Below, piece after piece: positions 1 to 13,800 of a stretch of DNA of 64,000 nt. This DNA is from Candidatus Sulfopaludibacter sp. SbA3 (GTDB lineage Bacteria > Acidobacteriota > Terriglobia > Bryobacterales > Bryobacteraceae). Both the position numbers and the translations under genes were made by a program. Every line of letters begins with the position of its first letter. The stretch's first letter is position 1. The notes under the pieces were generated by a model. The model ran no database searches. It was not told where the DNA came from and worked only from the letters and a program-made list of their open reading frames with translations. Where the stretch lies: contig CAMAVI010000001.1 of NCBI GenBank assembly GCA_945861625.1, positions 17,944-81,943 of the forward strand. The letters run 5' to 3'.

Positions 1-1271
1 CGGGTCATCAAATGGATGTGGGAATCTTCGCGGGCGACGACTGGAAGGTGCGGCCGGACCTGACCCTCAGCGCCGGAGTCCGCTACGAAGCGCAGACCAA
101 TATCAGCGATTTGCGGGATTGGGCTCCGCGGATCGGTCTTGCCTGGGCGCCGCGCGGCGGAAACAAGAAGCCCAAGACGGTATTGCGCGCGGGATTTGGA
201 ATTTTCTATGACCGCTTCCCCTTGATCAACACGCTGACCGCCCGCCGCTACGACGGCACTCTCCAACAGCAGTATCTGGTGACGAACCCGGACTTCTACC
301 CCGCGCTCCCTACCCCCTCGCTGCTGTCCGGCCTGAGGTCGACGCAAGTCACGCAAGCGGTTGATTCCGGCTTGCGCGCGCCCTACGTCATTCAGTCCAT
401 GGTTTCGGTGGAGCGCCAGTTGCCTGCCGGGACCACCGTGGCGGTAACGTTTACCTCGGGGCGCGGCGTCCATGCGCTGCGGACTCTGCCTCTTAACGCG
501 CCGCTGCCCGGGAGCGGCGCGTATCCACTGGGCAACCCGAATCCACTGTTCGTCATGACGTCCTCGGGCTTGGGACGCTACAGTCAATGGATCACCAATG
601 TGACTTCCAAAGTGAACCGGCGGTTTTCGATGACCGGCTACTACGCCTGGAACCGGGCCCGCGGCGATACGGACGGCGTGACCACGCTTCCCGCCAATCC
701 CCACGACTTCGCCGGCGAGTACGGACCTTCCGCTACCGACATCCGGCATACGGTGAATGCGGGCGGGTCGATCGACATGCCCTGGAGTATTCGCTTGAAT
801 CCTCTGCTCAACCTGCAATCCGGCGCGCCGTTCAATATCACCACGGGGAGCGATCTCTACGGCACGACGCTCTTCAATGGACGGCCCGGGTTGGCACTCG
901 ACAGCCGCGGGCCAGGACTGATCGCGACCCGTTACGGACTGTTGGACCCGAACCCCGTGCCCGGCGAATTCATCCTGACGCGCAACTACGGCCGCGGTCC
1001 CGGGCAGATCATGGTGAACTTGCGCGTCACCAAGACGATTGGCTTCGGGGGAGACCCAAAAGGCAAAACGTCCGGCGAGCGCCGGTACAACCTGTCCATC
1101 GCGTTGTCGATTCGCAATCTCCTGAACCACACCAATCCTGGACCGATCATCGGCAACATCACTTCACCGTTGTTCGGGCAGGCGAACCAGATGGCGGGCG
1201 GCGCGGGCGGCGGCTTCTCTGAGAACGCCAACAACCGGCGCCTGGAACTGCAGACGCGCTTCACATTCTGA
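1..1271 (+). CDS. TonB-dependent receptor (Oar-like), C-terminal part; 5' end outside window
   Basis: Open frame to stop at 1271; beta-barrel-like sequence ending in aromatic-rich LQTRFTF; similar in style to the other Oar-like receptor in the window. Confidence 0.85.
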   Translation, partial: GHQMDVGIFAGDDWKVRPDLTLSAGVRYEAQTNISDLRDWAPRIGLAWAPRGGNKKPKTVLRAGFGIFYDRFPLINTLTARRYDGTLQQQYLVTNPDFYPALPTPSLLSGLRSTQVTQAVDSGLRAPYVIQSMVSVERQLPAGTTVAVTFTSGRGVHALRTLPLNAPLPGSGAYPLGNPNPLFVMTSSGLGRYSQWITNVTSKVNRRFSMTGYYAWNRARGDTDGVTTLPANPHDFAGEYGPSATDIRHTVNAGGSIDMPWSIRLNPLLNLQSGAPFNITTGSDLYGTTLFNGRPGLALDSRGPGLIATRYGLLDPNPVPGEFILTRNYGRGPGQIMVNLRVTKTIGFGGDPKGKTSGERRYNLSIALSIRNLLNHTNPGPIIGNITSPLFGQANQMAGGAGGGFSENANNRRLELQTRFTF

Positions 1272-1275
1272 CGCT

Positions 1276-3803
<2,528 letters not shown>

Positions 3804-3804
<1 letters not shown>

Positions 3805-4313
3805 TAACGCTGCACCGCGGTCACGCCAATTTCCGTGCCCGTGCCGCTATACACCTTCGCGGCCACCACGTCAAAGGCACGCTTGCCGTCAATGCTATCG
3901 GCGTGCAACTCACCGCCCATGTCGGCGCTATCTTTAATATTCACCTTGAAGCCCGCCTCCTTGAGCTTACCCCCGTAAAAGGCCAGTGCGGACTTGAAGT
4001 CCCGTGCGGTACGGAAATGAAAGCCGTAGGAAATCTGCCCGCGAGTGAGTTTGGAGGTGATCCCCTGGATTTCCGCGCCCGGGAACGCGGGGACCCAAGC
4101 GAAGCGGCTGGGTACGTCCGCCGCCGCATCCTCGGGAAGCAGGGGGGGAAGCAGGGGGGGAAGCAGGGGCCGCGTGTCCAGGCTCGTGTCCGCTGAACTT
4201 GCGCGTGGGACCGCATTCCGGTACTGCGCCACGAAATACGCAAAGGCGACGAACACAATCGTGAGGATCAGGCGGAGCTGGAGGCTGATTCTTCTCTGCG
4301 GTTTCGGCGTCAT
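3804..4313 (-). CDS. Hypothetical protein with N-terminal TM/signal anchor and PLLP repeat
   Basis: 169 aa ORF, N-terminal hydrophobic stretch; stop overlaps the start of the downstream U32 gene (TAATG). Confidence 0.65.
4134..4169. repeat. Three perfect 12-bp tandem repeats GGGAAGCAGGGG
   Basis: gggaagcagggg x3 at 4134-4145, 4146-4157, 4158-4169; encodes PLLP-PLLP-PLLP on the minus strand. Confidence 0.95.
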
Positions 4314-4359
4314 GAGTTACACTTCATGATATCGGTTAGAACGGCGCCACATCGTTGGT

Positions 4360-5355
4360 GTGCTGGCCATGATCTCATTTACGTGTAATATCTGTGGTTT
4401 CGCGAATACGCTGGACGAAATACCCTGGGAGCCACCCACCTGTTCGGGCTGCCGGTCGAACGTGCGCATGCGCGCGCTGGTTTACCTGTTATCGGTTGAA
4501 CTCTATGGCCAACCTCTGCCGCTGATTCGATTTTCGACGAACAAGGAAGTCAGGGGCTGCGGGCTCAGCGATGACCTGAGCTATGCGGTGCCTCTCGCGA
4601 AGAAATTCGGCTACACCAACACGTTTTACGACCGCGAGCCATATCTCGATCTCACCGCGGCGCATCCGGAGCAGTATGGAACCTATGACTTCATCTTATC
4701 GAGCGATGTATTTGAACACATCGCCCCCCCGGTGGAGCGCGCCTTTGACGAAGCCTGCCGGCTCTTAAAGCCGAACGGATTTCTCTGTATCACGGTGCCT
4801 TCTTCTCCGGCGGACGCGGATACGGTGGAGTATTACCCAGATCTGTTCGACTACTCACTCGTGGAAGTGGATGGTGAGCGCCTCCTCGTGAACCGGAAAA
4901 AGGACGGCACAACAGAGACGCACCGAAATCTCGAATTTCACGGTGGGATCGGCGCCACACTGTTAATGCGGGAATTTACACAAAAAGACTTGGCTCGTAA
5001 GCTGAAAGCCTCTGGCTTTTCGGACGTCATATTCCAGGCAGAGCATGTGGCCCAGAACGGTATCCTATTGCATGGCAATTGGGCTTTGCCTCTGGTGGCC
5101 CGCAAGCAGCGTTATGCTCCACTGCTCACGGCCGCGCAACTGCGGGAAGTCAAAGAGCTGGAATTGCAATCCATGGTGGGAATGTCCGCGGCGGCCTCGA
5201 TCGCCGAATCCGAAATTCGGATAACGCAACTGCGAAGTGAGAACGTTGCTCTTTCTCGCGCGATGTCAGAGTTGGAGCAACGATTGCGCTTGGCGGCGAA
5301 TTCGCGTTGGCTCCGCTTCGGCAACTTTCTTGGGCTCGGGCCAAGACTACGGTAA
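4360..5355 (+). CDS. Class I SAM-dependent methyltransferase-like protein with N-terminal zinc-ribbon-like Cys motifs
   Basis: N-terminal FTCNICGF...PPTCSGCRSNVR; YDFILSSDVFEHIAPP and LKPNGFLCITVP methyltransferase signatures; C-terminal coiled coil. Confidence 0.8.
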   Translation: MLAMISFTCNICGFANTLDEIPWEPPTCSGCRSNVRMRALVYLLSVELYGQPLPLIRFSTNKEVRGCGLSDDLSYAVPLAKKFGYTNTFYDREPYLDLTAAHPEQYGTYDFILSSDVFEHIAPPVERAFDEACRLLKPNGFLCITVPSSPADADTVEYYPDLFDYSLVEVDGERLLVNRKKDGTTETHRNLEFHGGIGATLLMREFTQKDLARKLKASGFSDVIFQAEHVAQNGILLHGNWALPLVARKQRYAPLLTAAQLREVKELELQSMVGMSAAASIAESEIRITQLRSENVALSRAMSELEQRLRLAANSRWLRFGNFLGLGPRLR

Positions 5356-7422
5356 CGCTTGGGTGAAAGTCTGACCGGCTTCCTCCAAACGCTGGAGCAG
5401 CGGCGCGGGGTTCCACAACGATGACCCGTGACGGGCTTCAAATTCTCGGATGCGCCCGAGGACTTTCGGCAGCCCGATGGTATCGGCGTAGAACATCGGT
5501 CCGCCGCGCCACGCCGGGAAGCCATAGCCGGTCAGGTACACCACGTCGATATCGGAAGCCCGCTGCGCCATGCCTTCTTCCAAAACCCGCGCGCCTTCGT
5601 TGACCAGCGCGAGGACGCAGCGATCAATGATTTCCTCGCTGGATATTTCGCGCTGTATGATGCCCGCCTCGGCGGCGGTACTGCGAATCAGCGCCGCGGT
5701 TTCCGCGTCGGGCGACGCTTTGCGCTTGGCATCGTAGCTGGACCATCCCCGGCCGGACTTTTGACCTAAGCGGCCTAAGGAGCACAGCTTGGGAAGGACA
5801 ATGGGCTGGCGGATGCCTCCCGCGCCCGGTGCGGCGGTGATGTTTAATACCACGTCGTTGCCCACCAGGTCGAACATCGCCAGCGGCCCCATGGCCATTC
5901 CGAAATCGTACAGCGCCTGGTTGACCTGCTCCACCGTCGCGCCCTCTTCCACCAGGAACTGCGCCTCGCGGCCATAGACGTTAATCATGCGGTTGCCGAT
6001 GAAGCCGTGACAGTTGCCGGCCCGCACGCCCGCTTTACCCAGCTTCTTCGTAAGCGCCAACGCCGTCGCCAGAACTTCGGGACGCGTGGTTTTGCCGGGG
6101 ACGATCTCGACCAACCGCATCACGTGCGCGGGGCTGAAGAAGTGGACGCCGATCACCATATCCGCGCGCCGCGTAACGGCGGCGATTTTGTCGATGTCGA
6201 GCGATGACGTGTTGGTCGCCAGCACGCACCCCGCTTTCGCAACCCCGTCGAGTTCGCGGAAGACGCTTTGCTTCACACCGAGGTTCTCGAACACCGCTTC
6301 GATGATGAGATCGGCTTGTGCAAACCCGTCATAGGTGAGTTGCGGTGTGATCAGAGCCAGCTTCTGGTCCATGGCTTCCTGTGACATCCGGCCACTGGTG
6401 ACAGCGCTCGCGTAGTTCCGGTGGATGTTGTTCACGCCGCGGCCGAGCGTTTCCTCCGTCGTCTCCTTGAGGCGCACCGGGATGCCCGCATTGGCCAGCG
6501 CCATGGCGATGCCGCCGCCCATGGTGCCCGCGCCCACAATCGCCGCGCCGCGGATTTCGTAGGGTACGGTTTCCGCGGGCAGGCCGGCAATCTTCGCCGC
6601 CGCGCGTTCGGAAAAAAAAGAGTAAATTAGAGCTTTCGATTCCGTCGAACGGAGCACCGCATCAAATTTCTCCGCTTCCTCCGCGAGCCCTGCATCCAGA
6701 GGAAGCCGCGCGGCTGCTTCCACGGCTGCAATCGCCACCAGCGGAGCGTTCTGCCCGCGCATCTTCTTGCGCGCTTGATCTAACAGTGCCGCAACAACTG
6801 CTGGCTCCGCCGCGGCGATCTTCCGATCACGCGTTCTGGGGATGGGTTTGCCAGCGACGGTTTGCGCGAATGCAATCGCGCCCGCGCGAAGATCGCCTTC
6901 GACGATCTGGTCGACGATACCGGCTGCCAGCGCCTCCTTCGCTTTGACGGGCACGCCGAAGGCGCACATCTCCGCTGCCTTGGCGACCCCCGCCAGCCGC
7001 GGCAGTCGTTGCGTTCCGCCCATGCCGGGAATCAGGCCCAGCTTCACTTCGGGCTGGCCGACTTGCGCCCCCGGAGCGATTACACGGTAGTGTCCCGCCA
7101 GCGCAACTTCCAGGCCCCCACCCAGCGCCGCGCCATGAATCGCCATGACGACCGGCTTCGCGGAATTTTCAATGGCGTTCGCGCAGGCGCGAAGTTTCGC
7201 CACGTATTGGGCCGCGCTCGGCTTGCCGAATTCGTTCACGTCCGCGCCCGCGATGAAGGTGCGTCCGCCGCCGATGACCATGATGGCGCGAACCTCCGCG
7301 TCGGCGTTGGCCTTTTCGATGGCTGCTTGCAAGGCTTCCGCCACTCCGGGGCTCAATGCGTTTACCGGCGGGTTCTCCACGGTGAGAACGGCCACGTCCT
7401 GCTCGTGTTGGTACGTGATCAT
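5347..7422 (-). CDS. 3-hydroxyacyl-CoA dehydrogenase / enoyl-CoA hydratase fusion (FadB/FadJ-like)
   Basis: Crotonase half ([32 protein letters not shown]) followed by dehydrogenase half ([21 protein letters not shown]); start chosen at MITYQHEQ inside the longer ORF. Confidence 0.92.
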   Translation of the reverse strand: MITYQHEQDVAVLTVENPPVNALSPGVAEALQAAIEKANADAEVRAIMVIGGGRTFIAGADVNEFGKPSAAQYVAKLRACANAIENSAKPVVMAIHGAALGGGLEVALAGHYRVIAPGAQVGQPEVKLGLIPGMGGTQRLPRLAGVAKAAEMCAFGVPVKAKEALAAGIVDQIVEGDLRAGAIAFAQTVAGKPIPRTRDRKIAAAEPAVVAALLDQARKKMRGQNAPLVAIAAVEAAARLPLDAGLAEEAEKFDAVLRSTESKALIYSFFSERAAAKIAGLPAETVPYEIRGAAIVGAGTMGGGIAMALANAGIPVRLKETTEETLGRGVNNIHRNYASAVTSGRMSQEAMDQKLALITPQLTYDGFAQADLIIEAVFENLGVKQSVFRELDGVAKAGCVLATNTSSLDIDKIAAVTRRADMVIGVHFFSPAHVMRLVEIVPGKTTRPEVLATALALTKKLGKAGVRAGNCHGFIGNRMINVYGREAQFLVEEGATVEQVNQALYDFGMAMGPLAMFDLVGNDVVLNITAAPGAGGIRQPIVLPKLCSLGRLGQKSGRGWSSYDAKRKASPDAETAALIRSTAAEAGIIQREISSEEIIDRCVLALVNEGARVLEEGMAQRASDIDVVYLTGYGFPAWRGGPMFYADTIGLPKVLGRIREFEARHGSSLWNPAPLLQRLEEAGQTFTQALP

Positions 7423-7427
7423 CTGGT

Positions 7428-7847
7428 TCAAGTCTTTCGCTGGCGCGCCGCTTCGGTTGTCTGCTTGCCGAAGGCGCGAGCGGCGGCAATGGAGTCCGGC
7501 GCTGGTAATGCCGCGACCTTGACGTTGAGACTCGCCAGTCCCGCCAGATAACTCGCCATCTCCTCCGGCTTGCCTTTGGGAGCGGCCACGATGATGACAT
7601 CCGCCCATTCGGCGTCGCCGGGGCGCGGCGCGACGTAGTCACGGTTCATGCGCTCGCGCTGGGCGGCCCACCGGATATCGTGCGCGATGGTTTCTTCATC
7701 CGCCAGATCCACCAGCCGCCGCAACCGGATCAGTCCGCGCGCCTGGATGGCTCCCACGCCTGCCGCCAGGGCCGCCTTCTCCGTCTCTCCGTAGCGGGAG
7801 TAGAACACGACCACTACTTTGATCGGAATGATGGGGGCGGGCGTCAT
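7428..7847 (-). CDS. Flavodoxin/WrbA-like NAD(P)H quinone oxidoreductase-like protein
   Basis: KVVVVFYSRYGETEKAALAAGVGA flavodoxin-like N-terminus; 139 aa. Confidence 0.65.
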   Translation of the reverse strand: MTPAPIIPIKVVVVFYSRYGETEKAALAAGVGAIQARGLIRLRRLVDLADEETIAHDIRWAAQRERMNRDYVAPRPGDAEWADVIIVAAPKGKPEEMASYLAGLASLNVKVAALPAPDSIAAARAFGKQTTEAARQRKT

Positions 7848-8554
7848 CAGGCTAAATCGAAAAGAAGAAATTCACTACCGCCGGGCCCCGCGCCGGTGAT
7901 CCGCAACACCGGCTCGTCACTGATCGCGGCGCCGTCGCCTTCTTTCAACGCGTGGCCATTCAGCATAATGTTGCCTTGCGCGCATTGCACCCAGGCGTGG
8001 CGTCCCGGCGCGATCGGCTGTTCGATGGATTCGCCGTTGCCCAACACCGACGCGTACACGCGTGCGTCCTGATGAATCACGGCCGCTCTCCCCGGTTGTG
8101 CGTCTGGTCCGGCGATCAGCCGCAACCGGCCGCGCTTTTCCCGCGGGTCATAGGCGAACTGCTGATATGCCGGTTCGAGGTCCTCCTCCGCCGGTTCGAT
8201 CCAGATTTGCAGGAGATGCACGGGCTCACTCGCCGAGCCGTTGAACTCGCTGTGGATGACGCCGCTGCCCGCGGACATAGCCTGCACCATGTTGGGTTCC
8301 ACCACTTCCTGGATGCCGGTGCTGTCCTTGTGCGCGAGTTTCCCTTCCATCACGTAGGTAATGATTTCCATGTCGCGATGGCCATGCGCGCCGAAGCCAC
8401 GGCCCGGGGCCACGCGGTCCTCGTTGATCACCCGTAGCGCGCGAAACCCCATGTGCTTGGGATCGTTATAACTGGCGAAGGAAAACTTGTGATAGGCATT
8501 GAGCCAGCCATGATCGGCATGGCCGCGCTCTTCGGTCGGACGCAAAACCATCAT
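7847..8554 (-). CDS. Pirin family protein
   Basis: DHGWLNAYHKFSFASYNDPKHMGFRALRVINEDRVAPGRGFGAHGHRDMEIITYVMEGKLAHKDS is a typical bacterial pirin signature; start at MMVLRP. Confidence 0.93.
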   Translation of the reverse strand: MMVLRPTEERGHADHGWLNAYHKFSFASYNDPKHMGFRALRVINEDRVAPGRGFGAHGHRDMEIITYVMEGKLAHKDSTGIQEVVEPNMVQAMSAGSGVIHSEFNGSASEPVHLLQIWIEPAEEDLEPAYQQFAYDPREKRGRLRLIAGPDAQPGRAAVIHQDARVYASVLGNGESIEQPIAPGRHAWVQCAQGNIMLNGHALKEGDGAAISDEPVLRITGAGPGGSEFLLFDLA

Positions 8555-8591
8555 GCTTTCATGGTAGCGCCGGTTCGCGAGCGCCGAAGGC

Positions 8592-9659
8592 CTATTTCGA
8601 CAACGGGATCTCGCGCACGCCTTCGTCCAGGCCGTAGATCCGGACCTTGCCTGGCGGCGGCGGTGGCGGATTTGTCGTTTGTAGTCGAGGCGTTCGGGGC
8701 GCGGAAGGACGCGTAAGTTGCGCGGGGGGACGCCCCACCGCGATACCTGTTCCCGCGCGTGCCGCCTGGAATTTCCGGAGTTGCTCCTCGACCTCATCCT
8801 TGCTGAGGGAAATACTGGCGCGCAACTGGTTGCCTTGTGATGCTATCCGCAGCTTGCGCGCCGCCTCCGCCATGTCGGGATTCTGGGTTTGGGCCAGGGC
8901 AATTTGCCCCGACACCAATTGATATAGCTGTGCCGCCGCCATCTCGCTGGTCATGGTCAGGCTCAATTCCATTTGCATGCCGTCCCTAAAGGTGAAGCCG
9001 GCGTCAATGCCTTTCATATCCGCGGCGAACGCGCTGGGTAAGTTCGCGTTGGAGGGCTGGAACTGGGAGAGGCTGTCGGTGGCCAGCACCCAAAAATCGT
9101 GCGTCGAGGCAAGTTGCCTGGCCCGCGCCAGAGTCGTGGACTCTGCTTGAACCGTATGTGCGCGGCGGTCGATGGCGGCCAATACGGATTTGTTGTCTCC
9201 CAATACCGTCGTTCGCGTGTCCAGCATGGCAATGCTGGGGTCCGTCGGCTTGGCGCCACGGAATACATCCACCGTCCGGTAACGCTGCAACGAGCCGGGC
9301 AAGAACGCGAGAAGTTGTTGGACCGGCAACGTCCCTTCCACAATCACCAGAAACGGAGGATTTTCGCGGGGCGCCCCTTTCCCGGCCAGTTTGGTGGGCA
9401 GCTTGGAGAGCGCCGGGGAGGAAATAAAGACCCGGTCGATCTGCTCCAGAAAACCCAAGGCCATGCCGGCCTGACCCATTTGCAGGGGTTGTGATCGCAT
9501 CTGGGAGCGGAACGCCTCGCCCAAAGCCGAGGCGCGAAGGTTTTTCAAGTTGATGCCCATCATCAGTTTGGCATCGGGATGCCCCAAATCCCATGTATCG
9601 GTCTGCGCCGTGGCGCTCACTGCGGCCAGCAGCGAGAGAGCGATCAATCTCATGCCCAT
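8592..9659 (-). CDS. Hypothetical secreted protein
   Basis: Signal-peptide-like MGMRLIALSLLAAVSATAQ; the longer 603-aa ORF upstream of this start is not needed. Confidence 0.7.
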   Translation of the reverse strand: MGMRLIALSLLAAVSATAQTDTWDLGHPDAKLMMGINLKNLRASALGEAFRSQMRSQPLQMGQAGMALGFLEQIDRVFISSPALSKLPTKLAGKGAPRENPPFLVIVEGTLPVQQLLAFLPGSLQRYRTVDVFRGAKPTDPSIAMLDTRTTVLGDNKSVLAAIDRRAHTVQAESTTLARARQLASTHDFWVLATDSLSQFQPSNANLPSAFAADMKGIDAGFTFRDGMQMELSLTMTSEMAAAQLYQLVSGQIALAQTQNPDMAEAARKLRIASQGNQLRASISLSKDEVEEQLRKFQAARAGTGIAVGRPPAQLTRPSAPRTPRLQTTNPPPPPPGKVRIYGLDEGVREIPLSK

Positions 9660-9714
9660 AGAGTACCCCCATTCTGATGCTAGGGGACTCCTCGCGGTTT
9701 GGGAATCGGGCAAA

Positions 9715-9743
9715 TTGCTTAGCTTCCCTCTTTGTTTTATACT
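9715..9743 (+). promoter_or_regulatory. Candidate sigma-70-like promoter (TTGCTT-17 bp-TATACT) for the downstream CMD-family gene
   Basis: TTGCTT at 9715-9720, TATACT at 9738-9743, ATG at 9750. Confidence 0.45.
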
Positions 9744-9749
9744 CCAGCC

Positions 9750-10373
9750 ATGCGCTCGATCCAACTCGCCACCCTCGTTTTTGTGTTTTCCACCTGCGTT
9801 TGGGCCCAGAACCGGATGCCCCAGATTCAGCCGGACAAACAGACCCCGGACCAAAAGAAGGCCTTCGAAGTGATAACCAAAACCAGAGGGCCCGCGGGCG
9901 CTTCCGGACCGTTCATTCCGCTGCTGCGCAGCCCTGAGTTCATGAACCGCATCCAGGCGGTGGGCGAGTATCTGCGCTTTCACAATTCGATACCCCAGAA
10001 GCTGGTGGAGATGACGATCCTGATGACTGGGCGCCATTTGACCCAGCAGTACGAGTGGGATTCGCACTATCCTCTGGCGATGAAAGCCGGGCTCAAGCCC
10101 GAGCATGCCGCCGCGATCGCCGCCGGGCGCCATCCCGAGGGCCTGGCCGAAGACGAAGACATGATGTACAACTACGTGACGGAATTGCTCCAGAACAAGA
10201 GCGTGAGCGACGCCACCTACGCCCGCATGGTGGCTAAGTTCGGCGAACAAGGCGCGATCGATGCCGCCGGAACCGTGGGTTACTACATCACAATCGGCAT
10301 GGTGCTGAACGTCGGACGCACGCCGTCGGACGTGGGCGCCGGCATTCCGCAATTGCCGCGTTTCCCGCAGTAG
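9750..10373 (+). CDS. Carboxymuconolactone decarboxylase/AhpD-like family protein, secreted
   Basis: MRSIQLATLVFVFSTCVWAQ signal peptide; PQKLVEMTILMTGRHLTQQYEWDSHYPLAMKAGL typical CMD-family segment. Confidence 0.8.
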   Translation: MRSIQLATLVFVFSTCVWAQNRMPQIQPDKQTPDQKKAFEVITKTRGPAGASGPFIPLLRSPEFMNRIQAVGEYLRFHNSIPQKLVEMTILMTGRHLTQQYEWDSHYPLAMKAGLKPEHAAAIAAGRHPEGLAEDEDMMYNYVTELLQNKSVSDATYARMVAKFGEQGAIDAAGTVGYYITIGMVLNVGRTPSDVGAGIPQLPRFPQ

Positions 10374-10517
10374 GGCGGCTGCCGGGAATGCCGCGAAAGA
10401 CACAGCGGCCAGCCAAAGCGCCGCGGCCGAGTGATCACTCTCTACGGTCGCGCGAAACTGACAAAAAAGGGGCAGCCTGAAGCCACCCCTCCTTCGTTAC
10501 CTCCGATTTGTCCAGTT

Positions 10518-10797
10518 CTACTGTTCTCTCGCTCGTTCGGCGAGTGTTTCCTGCTGGCGCATGCGTAAGAACTTCAGGAGCTCTTCCCCCGATTGGAACC
10601 GCACGGACTGGCCGCTATCTACTTCTTCGACCCTGCCGCTGACGTCTTCGCGCCATCCAGTTCCACAAGCCCCGATCTGCACTACAAACGCGCCCTGCAT
10701 GACAGAACCAGCATAAGTCCGCTGGGTCTGGAATTCGTGAAGAAACCGTGGAGTAATCGTGGAATCACACGTAACGTGGCATCGCTCCATCGCATCT
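10518..10797 (-). CDS. Small hypothetical protein
   Basis: Start taken at MERCHVTCDS within the 136-aa ORF; ends DSGQSVRFQSGEELLKFLRMRQQE; divergent from the regulator at 10847. Confidence 0.45.
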
Positions 10798-10846
10798 GAT
10801 AATTTCTGGCTGTGTATAATCGGAGTCTCCGGCGACGGTTGTTCCC

Positions 10847-13800
10847 ATGAAAGATTTCGGCCCATTTCGACTCGATCCAGGGAATCAGTGTTTGTGGCGG
10901 GACAAAGATCGTATCGCATTGACTCCAAAAGTATTTGCAGTCCTGAACTACCTTGTGGAGCACCCTGCCCGCCTGGTCACCCAGGATGAGTTACTGGAGG
11001 CGATCTGGCCGGAAACCTACGTACAACCGGAGGTCTTGCGCACGTATGTCCAGGAAGTACGGAAGATTCTAGGCGACCGCCCTAAAGATCCCCTGTATAT
11101 CGAAACTCTGCCGAAACGAGGCTATCAATTTATCGCGGCGATTACCAGCCAGGGTCCGCCGAAATTTATTCCCGAAGAAACAGTCCAAGTGGGACGGGAA
11201 CGCGAACTGGCGGAGTTGGATTCTTTCCTCCACAAAGCCTCGGAGGGGCAACGCCAGATCGTGTTTGTCACCGGCGAAGCCGGCATCGGGAAGAGTACGC
11301 TGATAGACGCTTTCGAGCAGAGACTGTGCGGTCAGGCGGACCTGCGAGCCATCCGTGGGCAGTGCGTCGAAGGGTTTGGAGGAAAGGAGGCCTATTACCC
11401 GGTTCTGGACGCCTTCAGCCAGCTCGTTCGCGGGGCGGGGTCTGAACAAGTCATCCAGACGCTGGCTTCCCAGGCCCCCACCTGGCTGATGCAATTTCCT
11501 TCCCTTCTGAAACCGGAGCGGCGGGAAGCCCTGCAGCGCGAAATCCTGGGAGCCACGCGGGAACGCATGGTGCGCGAGATCTGCCAGGCGTTGGAAGCCC
11601 TTACGGTGGAAACGCCGCTGGTGGTCATATTGGAAGATCTGCATTGGGGGGATCCCTCGACGCTGGATCTGATCTCGGCCTTGGCGCGGCATCGGACTCC
11701 GGCGAAACTGATGCTGGTGGGAACCTACCGCCCGGTCGAGGTGATCCTGCTGCAGAGTCCGCTGAAGACTTTGAAGCAGGATCTGGTTCTGCACAAACTG
11801 TGTTCTGAAATCCCCCTCGAACGGCTCGCGGAAGATCAGGTGGCTGAATACCTGTCGGCCGAATTCCCTTCGGCGCTTCTCCCGGATGGACTGGCCGCGC
11901 TTATCCACAGGCACTCCGAAGGGAATCCCCTCTTCATGGCCTCCATCGTGGCCGACCTGGTGAAGAACGGGCAACTCAGCAATGCCGGTGGCCGCTGGGA
12001 GTTGGCGGTTCCTCTGGAGCAGATCGAACCCGGTGTTCCGGAGACGCTGCAGCAAATGCTGGAAATCCAGGTGGAACGCCTGGGCGAAACCGAGCAGAGC
12101 GTCCTGAAATGCGCGAGTGTCGCGGGGCGCCGTTTCTCGGCGTGGGCGGTGGCGGGCATGCTGGGGATTGGGATGGGGGAAGCCGAGGAAGTCTGCGAAA
12201 GATTCGCGCGGCGCCAGCAGTTCTTGCGGCGGGGAAGGGGGCCGGGCGCCGTCGGCAGCGAGATCTCCGCTCACTATGAGTTCCGTCACGCGCTGTATCT
12301 GAAAGTCCTCTACCGGCAAATTCCCTTGGCGCAACGCGCGCAATGGCACCGGACGCTGGCCGAAAAGATCGAGATGTTGCTTGAGCCGGCCCGCGCTGAA
12401 GCCCGTTTGGAGCTGGCAACCGAGATCGCATTGCACTTTGAAAATGGACGCCAATTTGAGCGTGCGGTGCGGTACTTGATTCTTAGTTCGGAAAATGCAG
12501 CCCGCCGGTACGCCCATCGCGATGCCATCGCCATACTGGAGCACGCCCGCGGCCTGCTGGCGGGATTGCCGATGGATGTCGCGTGCGCGCTGGAGATCGA
12601 AATCCTGGAGCACGTGAGCGATGCTCATTACGCCGTGGGCAGCCTGAAGGCCTCCGCGGAAGCGGATGGAGCCGCCCTCACCCTGGCCGAACAGGGAGGA
12701 GTGAAAGCCGCTCAGGTAAGCGCGCTGACACGCCTGGCGCGAGTGATGGCGTTTTCCGATCCCGATGGTTGCGTGGCGGTTTGCGAGCGCGCGGCGCGGG
12801 TGTGCTCCTCCTTCGATGACCCGCTGTTGCAAGCGCGGACCCACCTGCTGGCCGCCACTTGGCGGATCATCAGCAACGGCTGGAGCCAGGCCGACGCGGA
12901 TCGCTGCGCGGAAGCGCAGAGCCGGATCAAACAACTGCTGGGACCGGAGAAGCCCGCCTATTACGAAGTCCTGTACGCGCATGTGCAGGCTTTGCGTGGC
13001 GAGTATAGAGACGCCTACGAGATTGCGCGCTCGGGCCTGGAGCGGGCGGTCGAGACGCACAGCCTGGTGGTTTATTTGTCGTCTCTTTCTTCGCTCGCAC
13101 TCGCCTTGATGCATCTGGGTTGGTGGGGAGAGTTGCGCGGTACCGTGGAAAGCGGCATCGAGCTTGCCGAAAAAAATGGCAACGAACTCTGGAGGATTCT
13201 GTTCGAGGCGATGCTCGGGTGGCTGCATTTGCAGGCCTTCGATCTGGAAGGCGCCCGCCGGATTGCCGGGCATCTGCTGGAAACGCAATTGGAAGAACCC
13301 GCTGGTCAGGTGCGGACCATGGCCTTGCTGACCACGGGCTATGCCGACTTGGCTTCCGGCGAACCAGCCCGCGCGTTGGACTATTTTCTGAAAGTGCGCG
13401 ACCGCGCGCCGAGTCCCAAGTTCTTCCTCCAATGGTATTGGCGGATGAACTCCGAAGCTGGCTTGGTCAGCGCATACCTTGAGGTGGGGGACTTGGAACA
13501 GGCGCGCACCGCCGCGGATCTATTCTTGGGCGATGCGTTGACTACCGCCGATCCGGCCCTGCGGGCGCAGGCTTGGGACGCCATGGCCCGCGTGGCGGCA
13601 CGGAAATCCGATCACCAGCGGGCGCTCGAGTGCATGGAGCAGGCCCTAGCGGCGGTGCAAGATCACGATTTGCCGTCGGTCTCCTGGCGTCTGCATGCCA
13701 CTGCCGCGCGAGTGTACTTGCAGTTGCGCGACTTTGAGAAATGCGAGCAGCATTGTCTGCGCGCCTCGGCCGGCCTGCATCGCACCGCCGCGTCTTTTGG

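Noticed and set aside
8592-10403. Full 603-aa minus ORF as one protein
   Set aside because: Only the part from MGMRLIALSLLAAVSATAQ (start 9659) looks coding; the upstream part is antisense to the CMD-family gene
10461-10495. Possible terminator hairpin aaaaaaggggcagcctgaagccacccctcctt
   Set aside because: Stem is interrupted and weak; not reported as a feature
11069-13432. 787-aa minus-strand ORF opposite the wHTH-AAA-TPR regulator
   Set aside because: Shadow ORF in high-GC DNA; composition rich in H/Q/R/F, no domains, and the plus-strand frame has clear Walker and HTH motifs
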